From: Diphasiastrum complanatum
Taxonomy: Eukaryota; Streptophyta; Lycopodiopsida; Lycopodiales; Lycopodiaceae
Reading direction: 5' to 3'
DNA length: 64,000 nucleotides
Assembly: GCA_029204225.1 (NCBI GenBank)
Contig: CM055109.1
Span: 33,709,963 to 33,773,962, forward strand
The translations under genes were made by a program, and so were the position numbers. Each line of letters opens with the position of its first letter. The first letter of the stretch is position 1. The notes beneath the pieces are model-generated. The model was not told where the DNA came from and ran no database searches. It saw only the letters and a program-made list of their open reading frames with translations. Shown piece by piece: positions 12,650 to 22,699 of the stretch.

Positions 12650-12713
12650 GTGTCTTGTATTGATTAGTGTATCCTAAAGGCGGAGTCAAATGGTGTCTTT
12701 TATTGATTAGCAT
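12650..12713. repeat. Short target-region duplication beside Copia-A
   Basis: The phrase tggtgtctt(g/t)tattgattag occurs at about 12649 and again at 12691. The phrase atcc(t/c)aaaggcggagtca occurs at 12671 and again after the element at about 16493. Copia-A therefore inserted in the second unit of a pre-existing tandem duplication of about 45 bp. Confidence 0.75.
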
Positions 12714-13718
12714 TGTTGTAAAACTTAGGATGCCTAGAATTTGGATTCAGGACCCTAGAGATGCTATTTTCAAGGAGTACTTGAGCCTAACATGACTAGG
12801 AATGGAACATGCATCTGAAATACACAAAGAACAGCAAGTTGTAGATCATAAGAATGATCTTAATTCAATCCTCTTTGAACTCTATTTATTGTCTAATGAA
12901 TCAAGATGTGGACTGTTTCTTACTTGCTGGCCACTTCAAATAGGTGCCTCAGATCTATAAAAAACAGTTTTCTGATCAGCTTCTATATGACTTCTATTCA
13001 CCATGAAAGAATGAGCCTATGCAAGAGAAACCACAAGCAAAAGATCCCATCCAAATTGGACAATACATGAAAGAGATAGGATGAATAGAAGAACCCAAGT
13101 CCAACGTTCTACTCAGAATGTTAGATGGCTGGCTTGCCTCAAGAATAGCAGGATTCGAATGGGAGAAGGCCAGAAAAGGAGCGGCCTCCACTATAGATCA
13201 GATTGCAATAGATTTCATCCAAATCAGATGAGGGATGAGAGAGAAACTTTGAATTCCCTGATCTAATCCTGCTGCAAATTCCTACACAAAGATTTAGATG
13301 TTGAAGACAATTCAATGATGAAGAATGGAAGCTTATTCCAAAAATCACACACCCCAATTTGTGGAGTCTCAATTTAAATAGAAATGATGTATGTAAAAAG
13401 CATGGCATGCTATTGCCAAGTGTCCAAGATATGTGGCAATTTGCATGCCTATTTGCATTTGTCTAATTTGTCATGCATGCATCTTGCATGTTGCATGCAA
13501 ACTAGGATATGTGGAAAACTAACTTCTTCTTCCCCATGCACATGTGCACAGGGGTCTACCAAACTTAAGTGGACAAGGGGCTTCATCATGCAAGAAGGCC
13601 CTCCACAAGTTTGGCTTATAAAAAATTTGCCTAAGCTACTTTGGGCCTTAAAAACTTTGTACCCAAGTATGAGCATGTACCATCTCACATTTATTTAACT
13701 AGGTTTACAAGTTCAACA
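12714..13718 (-). repeat. Copia-A 3' LTR (1005 bp)
   Basis: On the plus strand it runs from tgttgtaaaactta to acaagttcaaca. It matches 15768-16488 but has about 280 bp (roughly 13200-13490) absent from the other LTR. Open frames on both strands within it (13384-13698, 13139-13408) are chance frames in LTR DNA. Confidence 0.9.
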
Positions 13719-13738
13719 ACTCCCCTTAAACCTATTAA
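13719..13738 (-). promoter_or_regulatory. Copia-A polypurine tract
   Basis: Minus strand reads AGGTTTAAGGGGAGT directly before the 3' LTR. This is the usual plus-strand primer for reverse transcription. Confidence 0.8.
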
Positions 13739-15069
13739 ATAAATAACTCCCAATTCTTCTCGATGCTTTTCAAATAAGCTCTTATCCAAAGGTTTGTGAA
13801 GATGTCGGCTACCATGTGTTCACTTGGCAGATACTCCACTTTGATGATTTGCTTTTTCACCAAATCTCTGATGTGATGATATCTCATCGCTATGTGCTTA
13901 GTTCTTGGATGAGATACTGAATCCTTGCTTAGTTGGGTAGCTGAAGTGCTATCCATGAGAAGTAAGTACGGATTTTCTTGAAAGACACCAAGCTGGTTCA
14001 AAATATATTGCATCCATAAGATCTCATTGCATGCTTTTGCTACTGCTACATATTCTGATTCACAAGAAGATTGATTGCTTTTTACATACCCATAAAATAG
14101 CTGCACTTGCAACTAGACAAACACTTCCAGAGATGCTTTTTGAGTCATCCTTCCTAGACATCCAACTTGCATCAGTATAGGTGATAATTTATATACTTTT
14201 GTCATGGGAAAAATAAAGTCCATAGTTTATAATATGCTTGAGATATTTCAAAACATGTTGTGCGAACTTTCAATGCTTCAAACTTGGATTATCATTGAAT
14301 TGACTAAGGCTGAAAATTGAAAAAGCTATTTCAGGCCTAGTCCAAGTTGCCAAATATATAAGGGAACCAATGAGATGTTGATAAGGAATAAGAGCCATTT
14401 GTTCTTTTTCCTCCTCAGTTGTAGGACAATCATCCTTTGAGAGATGGTCCCTGTAGGCATAGGAACCATTTTCCCCTTACAATCCTGCATGTTAAACCTA
14501 TCAAGAAGCTTTGACATATAGAGAGATTGATGTAGGAAATAGCTAGAGTTTTCCTTTTCAATTTGCACCCCAAGATAAACCTTGGCTTCTCCCATATCAG
14601 CAATTTCAAATATAGAGGATATTTGCTTCTTGACTATCTCCATATTTTTTGTGGACTTAGTGGCAATCAATGTATCATTAACATAAACATGAATGATTAC
14701 TATTTTCTCATTAAGGTACTTTGTATAAACATTTGGATCAGCACTAGTGGGAGTAAAACCGTAGAAACTTCAAACCTTCATCCTTCTTTTGGAACCAGGC
14801 CCTTGCTAATTGCTTTAGGCCATATATGCTCCCCCTCAGAGAGCAAACATGATTAGGAAATTCATAGGATGTAAATCCCTCGGGCTCATCCATAGCTCCT
14901 CTTCTAATTCTCCATAAAGGTAGGCTATTTTTTCATCCACTAAGTGGACAATTAAACCATGTTGGGCAGCAAACACAAAAGTATATCTCACACTAGAATG
15001 TTTGATGACCGTGGAAAAAGTGTCAAAGTAATATATTCCATACTTTTGTGTAAAACCTTTTGCCACCAA
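13735..15069 (-). pseudogene. Copia-A reverse transcriptase and RNase H remnants
   Basis: Three minus-strand pieces in different frames cover RT and RNase H. They are VAKGFTQKYGIYYFDTFS (from 15069), KKQISSIFEIADMGEAKVYLG (from about 14640) and the RNase H end CESEYVAVAKACNEILWM with HMVADIFT (14112-13735). The catalytic RT box reads YVND instead of YVDD at about 14690. Frame breaks separate the pieces. Length is roughly that of a complete RT-RNase H, so the loss is by point changes and small indels. Confidence 0.85.
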
Positions 15070-15114
15070 TTGAGCTTTGTATCGATTGACCTTGACGTCT
15101 GGTCCAAATTTGTA

Positions 15115-15753
15115 TCAAAATATCCATTTGCACTTGATTGCCTTCCTTCCTTCAGGTAGAGGTTTGAGATCCCATACCTTCCTTCGATGCATGGAATCTA
15201 TTTCATCTCGCATGGCCAGCAGCCATTTGTCTTTTTCCTTTCCTCCTATAGCTTCCTTATAGGATTCGGGTTCTCCTGCAAAACAACATACTTCCAAAAG
15301 GAAGTTAGCTAGAGAAGATAAATAACTTTTCAACTCAGATATAAATTTGTTTATATCAGTCTTACCACTCCATGTCATTGTATACAATCTATTTGACATA
15401 TGTACAACTTCAGAAGTGGATTTAGTTTCAAATTTGTTTTTTAGATAGTTCCAAATATCTTTGGCACTACCCATTTCATATATTTCAAGTAGAATATCTT
15501 CTGAAGTGGACAGACTGATCCAGGCACATGCTTGATCATTCTTTTTATTCCACTTGTCTCGATCTCTTTGTGTAGCTCTATCTGTTGGTGCAAGTCCATT
15601 GATGATCTCCCATACTCCATTTCTCTTAAGAACCAGCATCACCTTTGTCTTCCAAATGGAATATTGTGTTCCATTTCTCAAGATAAGGCCAACTGGATTT
15701 AAGGTGAGTGGGCTTGTATTTGCCACTTCTGATTGCATGCTTCCTATAACCAC
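15115..15753 (-). pseudogene. Copia-A gag N-terminus fused in frame to the start of RT
   Basis: A 212-codon open frame begins just after the PBS. Residues 1-150 are Copia gag, with YSIWKTKVMLVL and the region ending around FISELKSYLSS. At about residue 155 it changes without a frame break into the upstream edge of Copia reverse transcriptase (EPESYKEAI, then WLLAMRDEIDSM, then EGRKAIKCKWIF). The zinc knuckle, protease and integrase codons are deleted, giving a gag-RT fusion that could not complete a retrotransposition cycle alone. It could still supply a gag fragment. Confidence 0.85.
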
Positions 15754-15754
15754 T

Positions 15755-15766
15755 GCTCTGATACCA
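15755..15766 (-). promoter_or_regulatory. Copia-A primer-binding site
   Basis: Minus strand reads TGGTATCAGAGC, complementary to the 3' end of initiator tRNA-Met. It lies one base inside the 5' LTR. Confidence 0.9.
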
Positions 15767-15767
15767 C

Positions 15768-16488
15768 AGTTGTAAAACTTAAGATGTCTAGAATAATTCG
15801 AAATCTGGATTCAGGACCCTAGAGATGCTATTGTCAAGGACTACTTGAGCCTAACATGACTAGGAATGGAACATGCATCTGAAATACACAAAGAACAACA
15901 AGCTGTAGATCATAAGAATGATCCTAATTCAATCCTCTTTGAACTCTATTTACTGTCTATTGAATGAATCAAGATGTGGACTATTGCCTACTTGCCGGCC
16001 AATTCAAATAGGTGTCTCAGATCTGTTAAAAATAAATTCTGATCAGCTTCTATATGACTTCTATTCACCATGAAAGAAAGAGCCTATGCAAGAGAAACCA
16101 CAAGCAAAAGATCCCATCCAAATCGGACAATACATGAAAGAGATAGGATGAATAGAAGAACCCAGGTCCAACGCTCTACTCAGAATGTTAGATGGCTGTC
16201 CTGCCTCCAGAACAGCAAAACTCGAATGGGAGAAGGCTAGAAAAGGAGCGCCCTCCACTAGATCGCAACATGCAAACTAGGATATGTGGCAAACTAACTT
16301 CTTCTCCCCATGTGCATGGGGGTCTACCAAACTTAAGTGGACAAGTGGCTTCATCATGCAAGACGGCCCTCCACAAGTTTGGCTTATAAAAAAATTTGCC
16401 TAAGCTACTTTGGGCCTTAAAAACTTTGTACCCAAGTATCATGCATGTACCATCTCACATTTATTTGTCTAGGTTTACAAGTTCAACA
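15768..16488 (-). repeat. Copia-A 5' LTR (721 bp, deleted)
   Basis: Matches the other LTR apart from an internal deletion near 16262 and many point differences. Its terminal base next to the PBS is changed from the expected T. The considerable divergence of the two LTRs points to an old insertion. Confidence 0.9.
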
Positions 16489-16493
16489 AGCAT

Positions 16494-18160
16494 ATCCCAA
16501 AGGCGGAGTCATTATCTCAATACGCATGTGATAGCTTGACCACTAAGAATTGTGTATTGATAAGCCAAACAACAACAATTCAACTATTTCATGTTAGCAA
16601 TCCTAGATATACGAGGTCTTTGGAAATGCTACATATATAGAGAAACTTTGTGAAATTTCTTTGTGACATTGATTTTGACACCTTGGTTAGAATCTTATAG
16701 CTTAGATACATACACATCTCACCATAGCATCTATTTTTTATTACTTGAGTAAAATTTTCTCATTTGACTGAGTTTTGACTTTGTCAAAGTAAAATATGCC
16801 CCACCTATCATAAATTAGAAAGTTAGGGACTATGTCATTGATATATAGATTAAATTCTTAGAGACAAAGTCACTTATTGCTATTTATGAGTTGCAAGAAG
16901 TTTTGGATGAAATTTGAGATCAAAATAGTTGGTATAGTGTCAAAGTTGACTTGAAATCCAAGAAAAATTCATGTAAGGGAATTGAACTCATACTTGTTTC
17001 CTACTTGTCAAAATTAAGGCAAAGAAACCAAAGCTGACACTACCAAGCAATTTATAGACATGGAAAGAGACTCGAGGAGTAGTCAGGATTAATCAAACAA
17101 TGATTTTGATCAAAATTACCATTGCGAGAACAAATGATAAAAAATGAGTCCAAGACTACAACACTAATTCCAAGATTGTCATTCTTATTCCAAATGCTCT
17201 AATAACTCAACTCAATAGTTTGTGGAGTTTTAATATAACTATTGCTGAAGGCCAAAGAGGTGTTACAAATCAAGAAAACCTTATTATGAAGTTCTGCCTC
17301 ATTCTTTCTAGGACAAAGTTTACTCTTATCGTAAGTATATATAAATGCTTTACTATTTTTGTCAACCTTTTCATATTCATGACTATATATTCTTGTAGAG
17401 GAACCACTCATAATTCCATCGGCAAAATTATTTTGAGACCTTGTTTTGTAAGCACAAGATGTGCCAATTTCTAGAACTACATCACAATTCTAGCTTGTTT
17501 TTGGGCTACGACTTAATAATTAGGCTTTTTTAGTTTTCAACTCTTCTTTGGCCTTCACTAGTATCTCTATCATCTTTCAAAGTTACATAGAAACTGTAAC
17601 AACTATTGAGTCGAGTCATTATAGCTTATGGAGTAAAAACCAAAATCATGAATTTAGCGCTACCATATTGGAGTCATTTTTAGTTTCTTTTCTAATCATT
17701 TGTAGTCACGATGCTAATTTTGATCAAAATCATTGTTTTACCAAATTGAATACTCCTAGAGTTTCTTTTCATGATTACATTGTAGTGTCAGCTTTGGGTT
17801 TTCTTTGGCTTAGTTTGGACAAGTAGGTACCAAGTTTGAGTTTATTTCCCTTCATGGAATTTTCCTTGGATTTTGAGTCAATTTTCACACTCTATCACTT
17901 CCTCTTGATAACAATGCCCTATCATTTGGTTACTATTTTCTACTTCAAGAACTTACTGATTCAAAATCCTAGTACCAAAAGGTTGATTAGCTCAAAACAC
18001 AAACTATTTATCTTGATGTAGTTTTATAGATTATTTTTGGGCTAGCTAGGCATTTTGTTGAAAAAACTTTGCAAAAAATGTATTTTGTTTGTACTCGCTC
18101 AATACGGGTATACAAATTTATGTTCAAAACGAGTCCCAGGCATCTCCAAGTAAAAACTCT
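16494..18160. other. AT-rich stretch, no recognised gene
   Basis: Several short open frames (for example 17548-17826 on plus) are present but none has a known domain or a coding signature that I can defend. Confidence 0.5.
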
Positions 18161-18165
18161 ATATT

Positions 18166-18275
18166 ATGTAGTTTTGATGACCTAGTATGTCAAATACCTG
18201 TTAAAGTTCTATTTGTGCCATGTAGTTAAAATGACCTAGTATGTCAAATATTTGTTAAAGTTTTATTTGTGCCAA
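18166..18275. repeat. 55-bp tandem duplication
   Basis: Two adjacent units share tgacctagtatgtcaaata and end in tttgtgcca. They differ at about six positions. Confidence 0.8.
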
Positions 18276-18299
18276 GTGCACACTAACAATCTAACCATG

Positions 18300-20640
18300 G
18301 CCAAAACATTTGCAATGTTGTGCACACAAGTCCATACTACAATTTCAAATTGAGGTTCAAAGATGATGGACATGCCTAGGTCTAAAAAAACCTTGCTCTC
18401 TTTTGGAGCCTTTGGGATACCTTCCTCTCATACACAATCGGCGGGTCACTTCTTGTATCTCTAATGATGTCATTTAGGTCCTCTATAACATACTCAGGCA
18501 ATAATCCCTAATCCTAGCTCCGTGTATTGGGTTGAGACTCCTCTTAGTTCTCTCCACATCAAATTGTCACTCAACTCGTACACTTCTAAAGTGCTAGTGT
18601 CAACATTGTATCTCACTCTGAATAGTTTATCCCTTTCCAAGAGGTTTCTATGGAAATATCATGAATATAAATAGTGATGGGTGACTCTTTCTTAAATTAG
18701 TTGGCAAAAGTCTCCTAGAAGAGGCACTTCACGTAATTCTAGCCCTCATGACAATCTCGGGCCAGATCTAGCTGACAGTGCTTTGCAATTGGATGGAATG
18801 CATTGCTACTTGAATCCAAGACACTTTAACTTTGAACCCTTTGTTGTCAACCTCTATGGCCAAATCTCCCATCCTTATGCTACTGACAGTAGTATCTAGA
18901 GCTATCAGTTCTACTACAGCCCATCTAGTAGCTCTAATGATAGGACAATATCTTTTGGGGCTGGATATAGAAGCCATACATCAAATAACTCTTTCATGGA
19001 TCTCCTAAAAACAAATTTAAGTGAATTCTCATTGTTGATCCTTATGCCTTTACCTTTGTCAATAACTCTCCCCCTCTCTTCTCAACCAACAATCATTCTT
19101 GCATAAATTTTGATGATCAAATCAAGAGGGCTGACGTAGGTAATCTACTCACTTCAAGATGGGCTCTAATAGTCATTTTGAACCTCCATTAATGGGAATA
19201 GATCTAGGATGGTATATAGAGTATAACTAGCGAAGGTTCCTCATGTACAATTCCATCTATTAATAGAGTTGAAAAAAGATGATACACCCATAGGTGGTTC
19301 ACACATCTCATGTCATCAAGAAATTTTAGTGAGGCTAAGCATGTCACTAGGCTTACTAGTGCATAACGATATAATAATCTTTTCCAACTCAGACCACCTC
19401 TACCTCGGGCCATTCTACGGTGGCCTTTCAATTAAGTCCTCTCTCTCATGATCTTACTCTTGCGCATATCAAATATCTTGCTAAGCTCTAAGATCGGATT
19501 GACACTAACGAAGCAATGGTCTCATCACTCATGTCTTAGAAGTGTATAGGTAGTCCTTTAATTTCTCTAAAAGAGGATCAAGATGCCCTTGGATATACCA
19601 TAATCAGGTACAGGTAGAATGCAAGGTTCTGGGGTTTGCTAAGATTTCTCCCAATCAAGAGGCTCTAAGAATGGAAATCATCCTTGGTTTTAGCCCCACT
19701 CACTATCTTCCTTGAAGAGATTTTGATAGATCGGTTTCTCTTATGTCAATCATTCGCAGTCTCACCTCCCCAGCCTATCTAGTTTCAGGATAGCTGCATG
19801 TGCATGATTGGGAATCCTGTGTTCCAAGGAGTTATCCCACCCGTAGTCAATCTACATGAAAGACCGACTGGGTTAATTTTTCTTAACTTGTGGCTATGTG
19901 TTCCAATTTTCACAAGTATAATCCTCACTCTTGTGTTCCAACGAGATGAGGGTGATTTGCATTAACTGACTCAAAGACAGATTCACCATGCAATAAGCAA
20001 TCTAGAACTATTTTAAATATCATTCTCTCAACAACGTACTCGTTAATCATTAAGATTCTCTCTCAAAATTCACTCTATTCTCAAGTACGAAAGCATTTTA
20101 TTAGGAGCACTCACTCACACACAATATGTCAAGCGCGAGTTTTTATTCAATACCTTCCAAATCATTGAGAACTTCAGCAACATGCATCATAGTTTGTCAA
20201 GGACACATAACCAAGGAAACATTATTGAGTCTACCTCTTTTCCAGATGATACCCCAAAATATATTTTCACCAAGAGTATGTGATAAAAGATGATTTACTT
20301 CTCATTGACAACCAAGATTGAAAACGGAAAACCATCATTACATAAAGGACATTATCATAACTATATCACAAAAGCAGCATGTAACAAAGAAGGGAATGAA
20401 GTTACTTGGAGAATTCTCAGGTTACCCTCCTCTTCCAACTCATGGGAAATGAGAGACCGACCATAAGTATTCTTGAAAGCATGGTCTGTAAGGTCCTTGG
20501 ATATAACTCTTGTCAAGAAATAATGGCTATGTGATCAAATTATGATCATAGGCCATCAATTATGTTTTGTAAAATATACATAAGATAGATTTGTAATAAG
20601 ATGTCAGAAGAATAAATCCCTTCTCACAAACCTTATCTTT
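18300..20640. other. Stretch without recognised genes
   Basis: On the minus strand between about 19430 and 18350 there are several adjacent frames that read like fragments of a protein (for example MASISSPKRYCPIIRATR at 18977, then further down RYNVDTSTLEVYELSDNL). They are broken by stops and frame changes, and I do not recognise the family. They may be an old coding remnant. Confidence 0.3.
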
Positions 20641-20810
20641 TGTCTCTTCAAGGGTAAATCTAGATAAGAATAAAAATGTCGATGTCTTTGGATCTACTAA
20701 AATCCAAGATAGAATGTAGATGTCTTTTTTCTCTCGAGGGTAACTCTAGATAAGAATCAGAATGTAGATGTCTCTGGGTCTGCTAAAATCCAAGATAGAC
20801 ATGATACATG
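20641..20810. repeat. Tandem duplication of about 83 bp
   Basis: Two units share the phrases ctagataagaat, gtagatgtct and ctaaaatccaagatag. The second unit is diverged by several substitutions. Confidence 0.75.
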
Positions 20811-21198
20811 GTTAAGGAGATCATCTTATAGTTTCATATATTTGTGAAATTCCAAAGATGGAAACTACCCTTTTTAATGCATTACCTTCAATCCAATCAG
20901 AACCATAATGCTCAAATATCTTGTGTCAACATATTAACAAAGGTGATGTCCTAAAGGGGGATTAAGATGAAACATATTTTTCAAATATGATAATTATGAA
21001 AATCTGAGCTAAACCTTTTCTAGAGGGAGGTGTGACTAGAGTATGTTTGAGATTGCAATTGAATTGGTAGTTATGTATGTTCAAGAACATGTTCGCAGCT
21101 TTGATCTTCCTATGGATTCCTCTCATGATATCAATGTCAACTCTAGGATTCTTACCAATATTGATAGAAAACAATTAATTTGGAATATTGGGGATGTA

Positions 21199-21602
21199 TG
21201 TCAAAATTTGTAATACAAATTCTAGATGAAGTTACTAGTCCTACTAGCACTCACACAAAACCAAACATAGAGAGAATTCAGATCATAGGAGAACTGAGCT
21301 ATGCTCTAGCATATTGGAATAATTGTGGTGGGGCGCCAGCCTACCTAAGTAGATTCCCTAATCAAAGAGAAAAGCTAAGAGCCTAAAGTAAATAGCAAAA
21401 GAGCAAAAGCTAATTGCTATAATTACTACCTATATTGGATAAAGTCCCAAAATATCTCTAAGTACTAAATAGATCATAATTTAGTTGTAGTGCACCCACC
21501 TTTAAGAAATGAATTTACTATAAATAGAATGTCCCCTAAAATAGCACGCATGCATGGCCAAACTATCATTAAGGGGTATCAAATAAACATTAATTCCTAA
21601 CA
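21199..21602 (-). repeat. TRIM LTR a (complete, about 404 bp)
   Basis: On plus it runs from tgtcaaaatttg to attcctaaca, giving TG...CA ends on both strands. It is followed directly by the purine tract of internal region 1. Confidence 0.88.
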
Positions 21603-21780
21603 CTCCCCCTTAATGTTTACTTTCAACTTATATGTGGATGATGTTTTAGTCTCCATTTACTTATGGGACAAATGCACTCTTTTGGTGCGTTTCGCAGTAG
21701 CAGCCGCCTGTGCGTAGCTTGTACCCTCCAACACCCTGACTCAAGCAACCACAGGGTGAAGTACCACCCCACTCCCACTT

Positions 21781-21793
21781 GGCTCTGATACCA
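21781..21793 (-). promoter_or_regulatory. TRIM primer-binding site, internal region 1
   Basis: Minus strand TGGTATCAGAGCC abuts the end of LTR b. Confidence 0.88.
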
Positions 21794-22031
21794 TGTCAGA
21801 GTTTGTCAACAACGGAAAGCAAGCTAATTGCTATAATTACTACCTATATTGGGTAAAGTCCCAAGATGAATTTCTAAGTATTAAATAGATCCTAATTTAG
21901 TTGTAGTGCACCCACCTACATGCATAAGCTTTAAGAAACAAATTTGCTATAAATAGAATGGCCCCTAAGATAGCACGCATGCATGGCCAAACTATCATTA
22001 AGGGGTATCGAATAAACATTAATTCCAAACA
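21794..22031 (-). repeat. TRIM LTR b (internally deleted, 238 bp)
   Basis: Keeps both ends but lacks the equivalent of about 21215-21390 of LTR a. It is shared as the boundary between the two tandem units. Confidence 0.85.
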
Positions 22032-22222
22032 CTCCCCCTTAATGTTTACTTTCAACTTATATGTGGGTGATGGGTTAGTCTCCATTTACTTATGGGACAG
22101 ATGCATCTTTTGGTGCCTTTCATGGTACCAGCCGCTTGTGCGTATCTTGCACCCTCCAACACCCCCACTCAGGCGAGCACAAGGTGAAGTACACCCAACT
22201 TGCTCGTACAGGATCCCCACTT

Positions 22223-22235
22223 GGCTCTGATACCA
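22223..22235 (-). promoter_or_regulatory. TRIM primer-binding site, internal region 2
   Basis: Same PBS as at 21781-21793, next to LTR c. Confidence 0.88.
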
Positions 22236-22593
22236 TGTCAGAATTTGTGATACAAATTCTAGATGAAGTTACTAGTCCTACTAGCACTCACACAAAGCCA
22301 AACATAGAGAGAATTCAGATCATAGGAGAATTGAGCAATGCTCTAGCATATTGGAATAATTGTGGCAGGGTGCCAGCCTACTTAAATAGATTCTCTAATC
22401 AATGAGAATAGCTAAGTGCCTAAAGTAAATAGCAAAAGAGCAAAAGCTAATTGCTATAATTACTGCCTATATTGGGTAAAGTCCCAAGATGAATTTTGAA
22501 GTACTAAATAGATCCTAATTTAGTTGTAGTGCACCCACCTACATGCATAAGCTTTAAGAAATGAATTTACTATAAATAGAATGGTCCCTAAAA
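22236..22593 (-). repeat. TRIM LTR c (truncated)
   Basis: Matches LTR a up to the phrase atggtccctaaaa, then changes to unrelated sequence, so its outer end and target duplication are lost. Confidence 0.85.
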
Positions 22594-22699
22594 CCTTGCC
22601 CCAAGGAATCGGTGTACCATGCAAGGCCGTGTGAATCAGTGTGAAAGATTTCATAGAAATGAAATGCATCGTGTGCTTGCCAAAGATCACCTACTTTTG

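Larger units (their letters stand above)
12714..16488 (-). mobile_element. Copia-A: internally deleted Ty1/Copia LTR retrotransposon
   Basis: The element reads on the minus strand. It is bounded by TG...CA LTRs (12714-13718 and 15768-16488) and flanked by a 5-bp target duplication AGCAT (12709-12713 and 16489-16493). A PBS complementary to initiator tRNA-Met lies at 15755-15766 and a purine tract lies next to the 3' LTR. The internal part is only about 2050 bp, less than half of a complete Copia interior. The gag C-terminus, zinc knuckle, protease and integrase are missing. The element is non-autonomous and decayed. Confidence 0.92.
21199..22593 (-). mobile_element. Tandem TRIM (miniature LTR retrotransposon) array
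   Basis: The order is LTR - internal - LTR - internal - LTR, read on the minus strand. The LTRs are about 404 bp (21199-21602), 238 bp (21794-22031, internally deleted) and about 358 bp (22236-22593, truncated). Both internal regions (21603-21793 and 22032-22235) are about 190-200 bp and contain only a PBS (TGGTATCAGAGCC) at one end and a purine tract (CATTAAGGGGGAG) at the other. No coding capacity is present. This is the defining architecture of TRIM elements, here as a concatemer sharing its middle LTR. Confidence 0.9.

Noticed and set aside
13384-13698. Open frames on both strands near 13384-13698
   Set aside because: They lie wholly inside the Copia-A LTR and overlap in opposite directions.
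17548-17826. 92-codon open frame on plus
   Set aside because: No domain recognised, AT-rich, no family support; likely chance.
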